Shown here piece by piece: positions 36,130 to 47,716 of a stretch of 64,000 nucleotides of DNA. Position 1 is the first letter of the stretch. Each line of letters begins with the position of its first letter. Where the stretch lies: positions 1,612,001 to 1,676,000 of the forward strand of contig JADJBK010000006.1 of the NCBI GenBank assembly GCA_016703745.1, in the 5' to 3' direction. Source of the DNA: Nitrosomonas sp. (GTDB lineage Bacteria > Pseudomonadota > Gammaproteobacteria > Burkholderiales > Nitrosomonadaceae). The position numbers were made by a program, and so were the translations under genes. Under the pieces are notes generated by a model. It did not search any database and was not told where the DNA came from. It saw only the letters and a program-made list of their open reading frames with translations.

Positions 36130-36533
36130 TACTGGCCGAAAAACTGGAGTCCCTTCGGCGTTCCATCCAGCGGATAGAAGATAAAAAACCAGGTAGTGTC
36201 GATCAATTGAAACAGAATATCGATCTGCAGGATATTCTGGTACTCAATCTCACCCGCGCCGTACAACTAAGCGTTGATATCGGCAGCCATATCATCAGTC
36301 ACGCCGATCACGCGGCGCCGCAAACCATGGGAAACGTATTTACCATACTTCAGGAAATCGGCGCCATTTCCGAACCGACAGGTCACCGGTTAAAAAAAGC
36401 CGTGGGCTTCAGAAATGTTGCAATTCATCAATATGAAGCGATTAATTGGGAAATTGTTTATGCTGTCTGTGAACATTCCATTCAAGATTTTCGCCAGTTT
36501 GCACTGGAGATCAGCCACTATGTCAGGTTGTGA
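36117..36533 (+). CDS. hepT: HEPN-domain toxin HepT (DUF86-like)
   Basis: 138-aa HEPN RNase-type protein. The motif RNVAIHQY fits R-x4-H-x-Y, whose Arg and His are the RNase residues and whose Tyr is the AMPylation target in characterised HepT. The rest is helical, with VLNLTRAVQLSVDIGSHII and FTILQEIGAISEPTGHRLKK typical of the family. The overlap with mntA supports a coupled toxin-antitoxin operon. Whether it defends against phage or stabilises the region is unknown. Confidence 0.87.
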   Translation: MDTVVLAEKLESLRRSIQRIEDKKPGSVDQLKQNIDLQDILVLNLTRAVQLSVDIGSHIISHADHAAPQTMGNVFTILQEIGAISEPTGHRLKKAVGFRNVAIHQYEAINWEIVYAVCEHSIQDFRQFALEISHYVRL

Positions 36534-36726
36534 TTTTTTTCACAACGTGGCGAGCCAGACTGGATCATTAATCAGTTGGAAGCCGTAAAAAAATAAGTGT
36601 TACAGTCATCTATGAACGACTCCTAATTCCAATTACAGATAGAAACAGCAATAATTATATTAGTTTAAATTATTAAAAACAGTTAGTTATATATTTTATA
36701 ATTTTCATGTCTATCAAAAATTGGAA

Positions 36727-37464
36727 TTAGGGAGAAAAAGATTCATCTCTGCTCAAATAACGCCATTTGCCTTCCGGCAGATCCGCCAGTCTGACCTGAC
36801 CGATACGCACGCGTTTCAGGCCGGTTACCTGCAATCCCACTTGCTCACACATACGCCGGATCTGACGTTTTTTGCCTTCCTGCAAAATAAACCGTAGCTG
36901 ATCCTGATTCAGTCGACTGACTTTTGCCGGTTTCAGGCGTTGGCCGTCGAGCTGCAAGCCATGGTTGAGCAAAGCCAGCCCTTCATGGGTCAGCTTTCCT
37001 TGAATCCGGACCAGATATTCTTTTTCGATTTTTGAGTGTTCACCGATCAATTGACGGGCAATACGGCCATCCTGGGTATAAACCATCAGCCCCTGCGAAT
37101 CGATATCCAGCCGGCCAGCGGGAGCAATGTGGTTGATATGTTGCGGAAGAAAGCGAAGGGTGGCTGGATTGGGGCAATATTGTGAACGACTGTTCACCAG
37201 GCTGATGGCGGGCAGGTAGCCTTTTTCCGGCTGGCCGGATACGTAGCCGACGGGTTTATTCATTAATATCGTTATCAGATTTTGCTGTTCGGCATGCGCA
37301 ACGGCATCCAGCGTAATGGATTGCGAGGGGTAAACCTTGATGCCCAGCTCGCTCACGGGTTGGCCATCGACATAAACCCGGCCCTGCTCGATAAAGCGAT
37401 CTGCTTCGCGCCGAGAACACAGCCCCTGCATCGACATCAATCTGGAAAGACGTATTTTTTCCAC
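36727..37464 (-). CDS. RsuA/RluF-family rRNA pseudouridine synthase
   Basis: 245 aa. An S4 RNA-binding domain (RLSRLMSMQGLCSRREADRF, about 1-50) precedes the synthase domain with the catalytic motif PAGRLDIDSQGLMVYTQDG, Asp120 being the nucleophile. The C-terminal EGKKRQIRRMCEQVGLQVTG is family-typical. Whether it is RluF-like (23S U2604) or another member of the RsuA/RluB/RluE/RluF group cannot be settled by eye; the DxDSQG wording leans to RluF. It follows mnhG by 6 bp in the same direction. Confidence 0.8.
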   Translation of the reverse strand: MEKIRLSRLMSMQGLCSRREADRFIEQGRVYVDGQPVSELGIKVYPSQSITLDAVAHAEQQNLITILMNKPVGYVSGQPEKGYLPAISLVNSRSQYCPNPATLRFLPQHINHIAPAGRLDIDSQGLMVYTQDGRIARQLIGEHSKIEKEYLVRIQGKLTHEGLALLNHGLQLDGQRLKPAKVSRLNQDQLRFILQEGKKRQIRRMCEQVGLQVTGLKRVRIGQVRLADLPEGKWRYLSRDESFSP

Positions 37465-37470
37465 TATCTG

Positions 37471-37860
37471 TCAACGATGGGCTGCATCCTGCTGGTCGGT
37501 CCGCAGATCTGCCGGTGGCGATACGGGCGGTTTGGCAAGAGAATCCAGTCGAAGATGCAGCGCGGCTTTCGCCAGCATGTGCGCGCTCACCGGCGCGGTC
37601 ATGAACAGAAACAGGGTCACCAGCACTTCATGCAGGCTGATGCTTTGCTCGATCAGGCTGAAATAAAGCGCCGAAGCAATCAGCAGACAGCCTACACCCA
37701 GGGTCGTTGCCTTGGTCGGGCCGTGCAGGCGGGTGTAGAAATCCTTCAAGCGGGCAAGCCCTAGCGAGCCGATAAACGCAAAAACCGCACCGGTAACAAT
37801 TAGCAGAGAAATCAGAAATTCGAGCATGGCAGGTCTTCCTTTATTCGATGATATCGCCAC
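37471..37860 (-). CDS. mnhG: Mrp/Mnh Na+/H+ antiporter subunit G
   Basis: 129-aa membrane protein with three hydrophobic segments; the signature GSLGLARLKDFYTRLHGPTK is diagnostic of MnhG/MrpG. The C-terminus is a soluble extension rich in Pro and Asp. Last subunit gene of the operon, overlapping mnhF by 20 bp. Confidence 0.92.
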   Translation of the reverse strand: MAISSNKGRPAMLEFLISLLIVTGAVFAFIGSLGLARLKDFYTRLHGPTKATTLGVGCLLIASALYFSLIEQSISLHEVLVTLFLFMTAPVSAHMLAKAALHLRLDSLAKPPVSPPADLRTDQQDAAHR

Positions 37861-38110
37861 GCAATAGATATTTACATGCGGCTACCGTACCGATAAACCC
37901 CATCACGGCAATTAAGAGCGCCGCTTCAAAATAAAGCGCGCTGCCCAGATGTATGCCAAGCAGAATCAACAACGCGAGGGAATTGATATAGAGCGTGTCG
38001 AGCGCAAGAATGCGATCCGGCAGGCTGGGGCCGCGCAGCAGTCGCCAAAAGCTGAGCGCCACCGCGAATGTTACTAACGTCAGGGCAATCATTACGGCAA
38101 TGGAAATCAT
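37841..38110 (-). CDS. mnhF: Mrp/Mnh Na+/H+ antiporter subunit F
   Basis: 89-aa, three-helix membrane protein with the MnhF hallmark LLRGPSLPDRILALDTLYIN. Overlaps mnhE by 4 bp at its start and mnhG at its end. Confidence 0.92.
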   Translation of the reverse strand: MISIAVMIALTLVTFAVALSFWRLLRGPSLPDRILALDTLYINSLALLILLGIHLGSALYFEAALLIAVMGFIGTVAACKYLLRGDIIE

Positions 38111-38595
38111 TTTTCGAAAATCTCCTTTAATGGGGCTTCGTAACGCGATTTGACAGTTGCAATCAGTGCATCAGGTTCGGTTTCATTCAAGGCATGCACC
38201 AGCAGATAACGATGATCAGGTGACACAAGTGAAGATACCGTTCCTGGCGTCAGAGAGATCACATTGGCAAGAAAGCTGATTGCCAGCTCGGATTGGACAT
38301 CAAGCGGAATCGTTACGAATACCGGATGCAGATTTTTTGGATTACCCAGAATCAGGCGCGCAACCGTGAAATTTGCAACAACAATATCCAGCAGGAAAAT
38401 ACCCAGGAATTTCAGCAGAAGCCATGGTCGTTTAATCCGAATCTGCTCTGGCCAGAATGAGATGGTCAGTTGCGGTAATAGCCAGCCCAGAAACAATCCC
38501 AGCACGATCTGTCCGGATTCCACACTATTAACCAGTAACAACCACAGAATTGCCAATATGGGGGTCAACAACGGGTGGGGCAGCAGTCGTCGCAT
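38107..38595 (-). CDS. mnhE: Mrp/Mnh Na+/H+ antiporter subunit E
   Basis: 162 aa from ATG 38595, the A of which is the last base of the mnhD stop (TAATG). The longer frame to 38715 lies within mnhD in another phase and has no homology. It contains two hydrophobic stretches, then ANVISLTPGTVSSLVSPDHR, the MnhE signature, and the tail LHALNETEPDALIATVKSRYE-type region. Confidence 0.92.
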   Translation of the reverse strand: MRRLLPHPLLTPILAILWLLLVNSVESGQIVLGLFLGWLLPQLTISFWPEQIRIKRPWLLLKFLGIFLLDIVVANFTVARLILGNPKNLHPVFVTIPLDVQSELAISFLANVISLTPGTVSSLVSPDHRYLLVHALNETEPDALIATVKSRYEAPLKEIFEK

Positions 38596-40115
38596 TAGTT
38601 TGGTTCCCCCATCAACAGAACGGCACGGATATATCCGGCTGGCTGCAGCAATTGTTCGGCTGTGAGCTGCAGATAACCGCTCACCGGCCCTGCGAACAAC
38701 ACCAGCGCCAGGCACAGGCTCAACAGCCCGACAATCGGAATGGTTTCCGCAAAAATGGAAGGGGTACCCATACGAGCGGGTACCGGCGCGCCCTGTACCT
38801 TATAGAACAGCAGACTACCGCTGCGTGCCAGCGCAACCAATGCCAGCAGGCTGGTGATCAGTATCACCGCCATGATCCACACAAATTGCGAATGTGCTAA
38901 TGCCGCGCGTAGAATCATGAATTTGCCAATAAAACCTGACAACGGTGGCAAACCTGCCAGCAAAACAGCCGTAACGAAAAAGAGACCACCCAGTAGCCGC
39001 GCATGCTCAATTGGAGGAGCCGATTCAAACCGGTCCGTCAACATGCCACGCCGACTGGCAATGCTGTTGGCGAGTAAAAAACAGGCTGATGCAGCAAAAG
39101 TCGAATGTGGCAGATAATACAAACCTGCTGCAATACCTGCTTCGGTATTGAGCCCCAATGCAACCAGCAACGAACCGACAGAAGCCACGACCAGATAAGC
39201 CGTTTGCTGACGCAATCCCTTACTCGCCACCACCCCCGCCATGCCGATCAGCAATGTCAGCAACGCAAGCGGCAACAGCCACGGTTCGATCAGGTTGGCC
39301 GCCAGCCCTCCTTGCGAGCCGAATATCAGTGTGTAACTACGCAGAATGCTATAGACACCGACCTTGGTCATGATGGCAAACAATGCTGCAACCGGTGCCG
39401 ATGTGTGTGCATACGCCGATGGCAACCACAGATAAAGCGGTACCAGAGCGGCTTTGAGCGCAAACACACCAAACAGCAATAACCCGGCGGCCTTAATCAA
39501 GGGAACCTGCTCCTGCGGCATTACTGCGATCCTCATTGCCAGATCCGCCATATTGAGCGTACCCAACAACCCATACAGCACTCCCACTGCGAACAGGAAC
39601 AGGGTCGAGCCCACGAGATTGATCACGACGAAATGCAAACCGGCTTTGGTTCGCAACCGGCCACCGCCATGCAGCAGCAGGCTATAGGATGCAATCAGCA
39701 GAATTTCGAAAAAAACAAACAGATTGAACAAATCGCCGGTAAGAAACGCGCCGTTTAAACCAAACAACTGCAACTGAAACAGCGCATGAAAATGGTGTCC
39801 ACTGCTGTCGGTGCCGTTCAACGCATAGAGCAGGGAAAACAGGGCAACCAGGGAGGTCACCAGCAGCATCCAGACAGCAAGACGGTCTGCTACCAGCACA
39901 ATACCGAAAGGCGCCGGCCAGTTACCCAGGGAATACGTCAAAATTTCCCCGCCATTAACCTGAAAGAGCAGCCCTCCAGCCAGAAGAATCTGCAGCAGAA
40001 TCGACAGAACACTAACACTGCGCTGCAGTAACAGATTTTTTTCCCGCAGTAATATCAGAATGATGCCGGTCAGCAGCGGCAACAATACTGGAGCAATGAC
40101 ACTATGCGCCATCAT
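38595..40115 (-). CDS. mnhD: Mrp/Mnh Na+/H+ antiporter subunit D
   Basis: 506-aa, about 14 transmembrane segments, homologous to the NuoM/NuoN proton-channel subunits of complex I. Recognisable stretches: LQLFGLNGAFLTGDLFNLFV with FFEILLIASYSLLLHG (conserved Glu), AALVPLYLWLPSAYAHTSAP with its Lys, and LAGLPPLSGFIGKFMILRAA. Overlaps mnhC by 4 bp. Confidence 0.95.
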   Translation of the reverse strand: MMAHSVIAPVLLPLLTGIILILLREKNLLLQRSVSVLSILLQILLAGGLLFQVNGGEILTYSLGNWPAPFGIVLVADRLAVWMLLVTSLVALFSLLYALNGTDSSGHHFHALFQLQLFGLNGAFLTGDLFNLFVFFEILLIASYSLLLHGGGRLRTKAGLHFVVINLVGSTLFLFAVGVLYGLLGTLNMADLAMRIAVMPQEQVPLIKAAGLLLFGVFALKAALVPLYLWLPSAYAHTSAPVAALFAIMTKVGVYSILRSYTLIFGSQGGLAANLIEPWLLPLALLTLLIGMAGVVASKGLRQQTAYLVVASVGSLLVALGLNTEAGIAAGLYYLPHSTFAASACFLLANSIASRRGMLTDRFESAPPIEHARLLGGLFFVTAVLLAGLPPLSGFIGKFMILRAALAHSQFVWIMAVILITSLLALVALARSGSLLFYKVQGAPVPARMGTPSIFAETIPIVGLLSLCLALVLFAGPVSGYLQLTAEQLLQPAGYIRAVLLMGEPN

Positions 40116-40440
40116 GGCTTATGAATTCCATCTACATGGTCATTGCCCATTTCCTTGTAGGTCTTGAGTGATAGCACAATCACAAACGCCGTCATGGCAA
40201 AACTGATCACGATCGCGGTCAGCACTAGTGCCTGAGGAATCGGGTCCGCATAAACTTCCCCATTTTGTCCAATGATCGGCGGGGCGCCGATCGTCAGCCG
40301 CCCCATCGCCAGCAAGAAAATGTTGGCCGCGTAGGACAGGAATGTCAGCCCCAGCACGACCGGAAAGGTCCGCTCACGCAGCGCCAGATAAACGCCGCAA
40401 GCCGTCAGCGTTCCAATGATGATTGCAATTAGTGCTTCCA

Positions 40441-40441
<1 letters not shown>
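40112..40441 (-). CDS. mnhC: Mrp/Mnh Na+/H+ antiporter subunit C
   Basis: 109-aa, three-helix NuoK-like subunit: GLTFLSYAANIFLLAMGRL, DPIPQALVLTAIVISFAMTA. Overlaps the A/B subunit gene by 1 bp and mnhD by 4 bp. Confidence 0.94.
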
Positions 40442-43257
<2,816 letters not shown>

Positions 43258-43352
43258 ATTGATTAACAGTTTGTTTCTAAAAAATATTGGGCACGACTAC
43301 CCCAGGTTTGCGGAAAAAACGTAAACAGCAGGATTGTTTTCAGCGGGCGCTA

Positions 43353-43817
43353 TTATGGCATCTTTTGCTTATCGTTTGACTCGACCTCTCTCACCGGCAC
43401 GCGCCAGATGAAGAAAGCCAGCAATAATGCCAGCAACACCAGCATGGCTTTCAACCATAAGGAGGAGACAATCAGAATGGAGCTGCCAAAAGACAATGTC
43501 ATGAACAGATAAGCCCAGCGCTTGACCTTGCGGGGCATACTACGGTATTCACACCATTCACAAATGATTGGACCAGCAATACGATGATTCATCAACAGCA
43601 CATGAAAACGCTCGGAACTGCGTGCAAAGCAGCCCGCTGCCAGTAAAATAAATGGGGTAGTGGGTAAAACTGGCAGGAAAATACCGAGAATACCTGCTAT
43701 AAGTGCGGTCAAACCAATTACGAAATACAGCCAGCGAATGAACGAGGATTCGTGCAGTTGCAGGAGATGGATCTGCGCAGTTTTTGTTGGCTGATCACTA
43801 TTACGTTTGGCAAGCAT
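43353..43817 (-). CDS. DUF454 (YbaN-like) inner membrane protein
   Basis: 154 aa. A central block ALIAGILGIFLPVLPTTPFI, LLAAGCFARSSERFHVLL and GPIICEWCEYRSMPRKVKRW is the DUF454 signature, with two hydrophobic pairs. E. coli homologue YbaN has no firm function. Preceded by 81 bp after gyrB in the same direction; not clearly an operon. Confidence 0.8.
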   Translation of the reverse strand: MLAKRNSDQPTKTAQIHLLQLHESSFIRWLYFVIGLTALIAGILGIFLPVLPTTPFILLAAGCFARSSERFHVLLMNHRIAGPIICEWCEYRSMPRKVKRWAYLFMTLSFGSSILIVSSLWLKAMLVLLALLLAFFIWRVPVREVESNDKQKMP

Positions 43818-43898
43818 GATTGGTATCCTCTAAATATATCGGACCAACAGAGCGCTTTTAAAAGTTCATATTTTTTACTATTTTCCTACTATTACTTG

Positions 43899-46331
43899 TT
43901 AAATATCAATATTTCTGGCACGTAACGCGTTATTTTCGATAAATGCACGGCGGGGTTCTACCACATCACCCATCAGTGTCGTAAAAATCTCATCAGTCAA
44001 AATGCTGTCCTCAATCTGGGTACGTAACAAGCGCCGGTTTTTGGGATCCATGGTTGTTTCCCACAGCTGATCCGGGTTCATCTCACCCAATCCTTTATAA
44101 CGCTGGATACCAATACCTTTTTTCGCCTCTTCCATCAACCACATGAGCGCATCCTTGAATTCCCGGATAGGCGATTCTCGTTCCTCGCGCTTGATTCTGG
44201 CGTGCTCTCCGAGCAGGCCATCCAGCATCTGGCCAGCGTGTTGAATATGGACAAAATCACCACTATGTAAAAAATCTTCATCAAGATAACTATTCAACTG
44301 ATTTCCATGCAGGCTACGGGTTATTTTCAGTCGATAGCGCTCAAATGCTTCATTGTACTCGGCTGTAATCTGCGCTTCCTGTTGCACGATATTAGTCAGA
44401 TTGCGTGCGCTAACCTCTGCACTCGCGAGCGAGCTTAAATCAATTTCCGGTTGCTTCAATAGGGCGTATAAAACCTTAAGATCGATCAGGTGGCTCATAC
44501 GTTCAATAACGGCTTCTGCAAGGAGATAAATGTCAACCATGCTGGCAAGTGTTTCGCCCGTTAATGGGGCACGATTCTCTCCGGGGTATAGTTCGGCTCC
44601 CTTGAGTGCAAGGCTCAACATGTAGCGTTTCAGCTCATGATCATCCTTTAAATAGCGTTCCTGCTTGCCATGCTTGATTTTATAAAGTGGTGGCTGGGCA
44701 ATATAAACATGGCCACGTTCGATCAACTCGGGCATTTGCCGGTAGAAGAAAGTCAGCAGTAATGTGCGGATATGAGCTCCATCCACATCCGCATCGGTCA
44801 TAATGATAATACGATGGTAACGCAGTTTATCGGGGTTGTATTCGTCCTTGCCAATGCCGGTTCCCAGCGCAGTAATCAAGGAAATGATCTCCTGCGAAGA
44901 AATCAGTTTGTCGAAACGTGATTTTTCAACATTTAGAATTTTACCCTTGAGCGGCATGATTGCCTGGAATTTACGATCTCTTCCCTGTTTGGCTGATCCT
45001 CCGGCTGAATCTCCTTCCACCAGATAAATTTCACACAAACTCGGATCCTTTTCCTGACAATCTGCCAGTTTTCCGGGTAATCCCATGCTGTCGAGCACGC
45101 CTTTTCTGCGAGTCAGTTCACGTGCTTTTCTCGCTGCTTCGCGCGCTCTGGCCGCTTCTATGATTTTGCTGCAAATTAATTTGGCTTCATTTGGATTTTC
45201 CAGCAAAAAATCGGAAAGTTTTTGTGATACTACTTCTTCGACTACGGGGCGAACTTCGGAAGACACCAGTTTTTCCTTGGTTTGCGAGGAAAACTTAGGT
45301 TCGTACAGCTTGACGGAGAGCACACAGGTTAACCCTTCACGCATGTCGTCGCCGGTAGTATCTACCTTGGCTTTTTTTGCAAGCTCATTTTGTTCGATGT
45401 AGTTATTCAGGGTACGTGTCATCGCGGCACGCAACCCGGTCAGATGGGTGCCGCCATCTTTCTGAGGAATGTTGTTGGTAAAACATAATACTTGCTCGGC
45501 GTAGCTGTTATTCCACTGCATGGCAACTTCGACTGAAATATCTTCCTTTATGCCTTTTGCTGTAAAAATTTTAGGGTGCAGCACTGTTTTGCTACGGTTT
45601 ATATATTCGACAAAATTACGGATACCGCCGCTAAACGCAAAGGTTTCTTCCTTGTCTTCGCGTTGATCAACCAGTCTGATCTTGATCCCATTATTCAGAA
45701 AGGAAAGTTCACGCAGCCGTTTGGCAAAAATTTCATAATGATAGGTGATGTCACCAAAAATGGCCTGACTGGCCAGAAAATGGACTTCTGTTCCGGTTTT
45801 TTCAGACTCACCGATAATTTTCAGGGGTGCCACCGCGACACCATTCCGAAACTCCATCTGATAGACCCTGCTTTCGCGACGAATCGTCAAGCGTAACCAT
45901 TCCGACAAGGCGTTGACCACTGATACTCCCACACCGTGCAAGCCACCGGAAACTTTGTAAGAATTATCGTCAAATTTTCCTCCCGCATGCAATTCTGTCA
46001 TAACAATTTCAGCCGCTGAGCGTTTCAGATCATCGTCCTGTTTGATTCCCGTGGGTATACCACGGCCATTGTCATGAACACTGACTGCATTATCAGGATG
46101 AATAATGACCAGGATATCATCGCAATAACCGGCAAGTGATTCATCGATGGCATTATCGACCACTTCAAACACCATATGATGCAATCCTGTTCCATCACTG
46201 GTATCGCCAATGTACATTCCAGGGCGTTTGCGAACTGCGTCCAGTCCCTTCAGGATTTTGATATTGTCAGAATTGTATTCTTGTGGATTGTCACTGTTTT
46301 TGCTAGTAAATCTGGATGGATTGTCGTTCAT
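43899..46331 (-). CDS. gyrB: DNA gyrase subunit B
   Basis: 810 aa ATPase subunit of gyrase. The GHKL domain shows EVVDNAIDESLAGYCDDILV, VHDNGRGIPTGIKQDD and GGLHGVGVSVVNALSEWL. The Toprim region has YLVEGDSAGGSAKQGRDRKF and MTDADVDGAHIRTLLLTFFY. The C-terminus has QRYKGLGEMNPDQLWETTMD and ends ALRARNIDI. Length is typical of Gram-negative GyrB. It follows dnaN by 59 bp in the standard dnaA-dnaN-gyrB order, without recF between. Confidence 0.98.
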   Translation of the reverse strand: MNDNPSRFTSKNSDNPQEYNSDNIKILKGLDAVRKRPGMYIGDTSDGTGLHHMVFEVVDNAIDESLAGYCDDILVIIHPDNAVSVHDNGRGIPTGIKQDDDLKRSAAEIVMTELHAGGKFDDNSYKVSGGLHGVGVSVVNALSEWLRLTIRRESRVYQMEFRNGVAVAPLKIIGESEKTGTEVHFLASQAIFGDITYHYEIFAKRLRELSFLNNGIKIRLVDQREDKEETFAFSGGIRNFVEYINRSKTVLHPKIFTAKGIKEDISVEVAMQWNNSYAEQVLCFTNNIPQKDGGTHLTGLRAAMTRTLNNYIEQNELAKKAKVDTTGDDMREGLTCVLSVKLYEPKFSSQTKEKLVSSEVRPVVEEVVSQKLSDFLLENPNEAKLICSKIIEAARAREAARKARELTRRKGVLDSMGLPGKLADCQEKDPSLCEIYLVEGDSAGGSAKQGRDRKFQAIMPLKGKILNVEKSRFDKLISSQEIISLITALGTGIGKDEYNPDKLRYHRIIIMTDADVDGAHIRTLLLTFFYRQMPELIERGHVYIAQPPLYKIKHGKQERYLKDDHELKRYMLSLALKGAELYPGENRAPLTGETLASMVDIYLLAEAVIERMSHLIDLKVLYALLKQPEIDLSSLASAEVSARNLTNIVQQEAQITAEYNEAFERYRLKITRSLHGNQLNSYLDEDFLHSGDFVHIQHAGQMLDGLLGEHARIKREERESPIREFKDALMWLMEEAKKGIGIQRYKGLGEMNPDQLWETTMDPKNRRLLRTQIEDSILTDEIFTTLMGDVVEPRRAFIENNALRARNIDI

Positions 46332-46390
46332 TACCGAGGGTCGCTTTATTTAAAATAGAAGTAATCAAAATTGCTGAAACAGTGTGTTAT

Positions 46391-47515
46391 TTACCTTTTC
46401 ATCGGCATCAGGATATGCAGAAAATCATTTTCACCTGGTACGGTGATCAATAACCGATCTTCATGGGTTTCTTCAAATGAGCATTCAATGACTTCAGAGG
46501 TTATATCATTAAGTATTTCTATGAATAACAGTATATTGAACACGGTATCGATAGGATCAAGCTGATAATTGGTTTTAATTTCCTCGCTGGCTTCCTCTTG
46601 ATCCAGATTTACAACTGACAGGAGGACGCTGTTATCAGCAAGCTTAAATTGAACGTTGTGGAAAGGATCATTCTGATTGTATATGATCACCAACCGTTTG
46701 AGTGCCGAAAGAAATTCCAATCTATTCAATGAGAATTGATAGTTCCGTTCCTTGGGAAGCACAGCCTTGTAGTCAATTATGTTTCCGGCAATGGTTTTGG
46801 ATGTCAATACCGCTTCCGGAAAAATAAAACAGAAAATTTTAGGAGTAACTTCAATTGTCACGGGCGCATCGCTCTCTTCCAGTTGGCGGGCAAGCTCCTG
46901 TACTGCTTTTCTTGGCAGAATGGTCACACTTTTTTCAAAGTGTTCATTTAAGGATACACTGGAAAGGCTTAAACGACGGGTATCTGTTGCTACCAGCGTT
47001 AATCTGTCTGCTTCTATTGCAAAAATCATTCCATTTAAATAATAGCGTAAATCCTGCTGGGCCATGGCATGGATAACATGTTGTAAATGTGTTTTAAGGA
47101 TTCTCTGAGGCAGCGTGCAGGTAATTTTATTACTGTCAACTTCCTGATGCATCCGTGGAAAGGCTTCTGCTGGCAAAAGTTGAAGATGAAAACGACTTTT
47201 TCCTGAAATAATCAGCAAGCGGTTTTCCTGCTTGCTGATTTCAAGTGGCGTATTTTTGGGGAGTGCACGCAGAATATCCAATAATTTTCTGACCGATACC
47301 GTGGTATGCAAGGGTTCAATAGCGATCAATTCTTCACTGGAAGAAGTAGCCTCACTCTCGATTTCCATGTCAGAGGTGACAAATTTCAGTTTTCCATCAC
47401 CAATTTCAACCAATACATTCGCCAGGATGGGCAGTGTTTGTCTGCGTTCTACGACACCGCTAACCATCTGGAGTGGTTTGAGTAATAAATTGAGATCAGT
47501 TATTAATAATTTCAT
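46391..47515 (-). CDS. dnaN: DNA polymerase III beta sliding clamp
   Basis: 374 aa ring-clamp subunit. Three tandem clamp domains: N-terminal NLLLKPLQMVSGVVERRQTL with PILANVLVEIGDGKLKFVTS, a middle domain (ALVATDTRRLSL-type stretch read here as LTLVATDTRRLSLSSVSL), and a C-terminal domain ending HILMPMKR rather than the usual MPMRL. Otherwise full length. The start MKLLITDLNLLLKPLQ is at the edge of the AT-rich origin-like region. Confidence 0.97.
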   Translation of the reverse strand: MKLLITDLNLLLKPLQMVSGVVERRQTLPILANVLVEIGDGKLKFVTSDMEIESEATSSSEELIAIEPLHTTVSVRKLLDILRALPKNTPLEISKQENRLLIISGKSRFHLQLLPAEAFPRMHQEVDSNKITCTLPQRILKTHLQHVIHAMAQQDLRYYLNGMIFAIEADRLTLVATDTRRLSLSSVSLNEHFEKSVTILPRKAVQELARQLEESDAPVTIEVTPKIFCFIFPEAVLTSKTIAGNIIDYKAVLPKERNYQFSLNRLEFLSALKRLVIIYNQNDPFHNVQFKLADNSVLLSVVNLDQEEASEEIKTNYQLDPIDTVFNILLFIEILNDITSEVIECSFEETHEDRLLITVPGENDFLHILMPMKR

Positions 47516-47643
47516 TTAATAAAAAAAATAATAATAGTTAATAAGGCATTACCAAAAACGGTATAAAAATAAATTTATTTTTATATCATAAGGTTATACC
47601 TATTTTAATCAGGGTATAAATACCGTATGGTTTATTGATAAGT

Positions 47644-47652
47644 TGTGGATAA
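47644..47652 (-). promoter_or_regulatory. DnaA box 1
   Basis: TGTGGATAA, the reverse complement of the consensus TTATCCACA, 27 bp from box 2. Confidence 0.8.
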
Positions 47653-47679
47653 AATTTTTTCTGTCTGGAAAAAGGATAG

Positions 47680-47688
47680 TTATCCACA
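47680..47688 (+). promoter_or_regulatory. DnaA box 2
   Basis: TTATCCACA, perfect consensus, inverted relative to box 1 and 29 bp beyond the dnaA stop codon. Confidence 0.8.
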
Positions 47689-47716
47689 ATCCATACCACT
47701 TCCGTATACAGGAATA

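Larger units (their letters stand above)
47516..47716. other. oriC: Probable chromosomal replication origin region (oriC)
   Basis: 201 bp between dnaA and dnaN, very AT-rich from 47520 to 47640. It contains a 24-bp perfect palindrome of A/T only (47562-47585) and two perfect DnaA boxes TTATCCACA in opposite orientation (47644-47652 and 47680-47688), close to dnaA. Many bacteria have oriC beside dnaA. Only two perfect boxes were found, so part of the origin could also extend into the other side of dnaA, where no perfect box was seen. The same region must hold the dnaN promoter. Confidence 0.65.
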
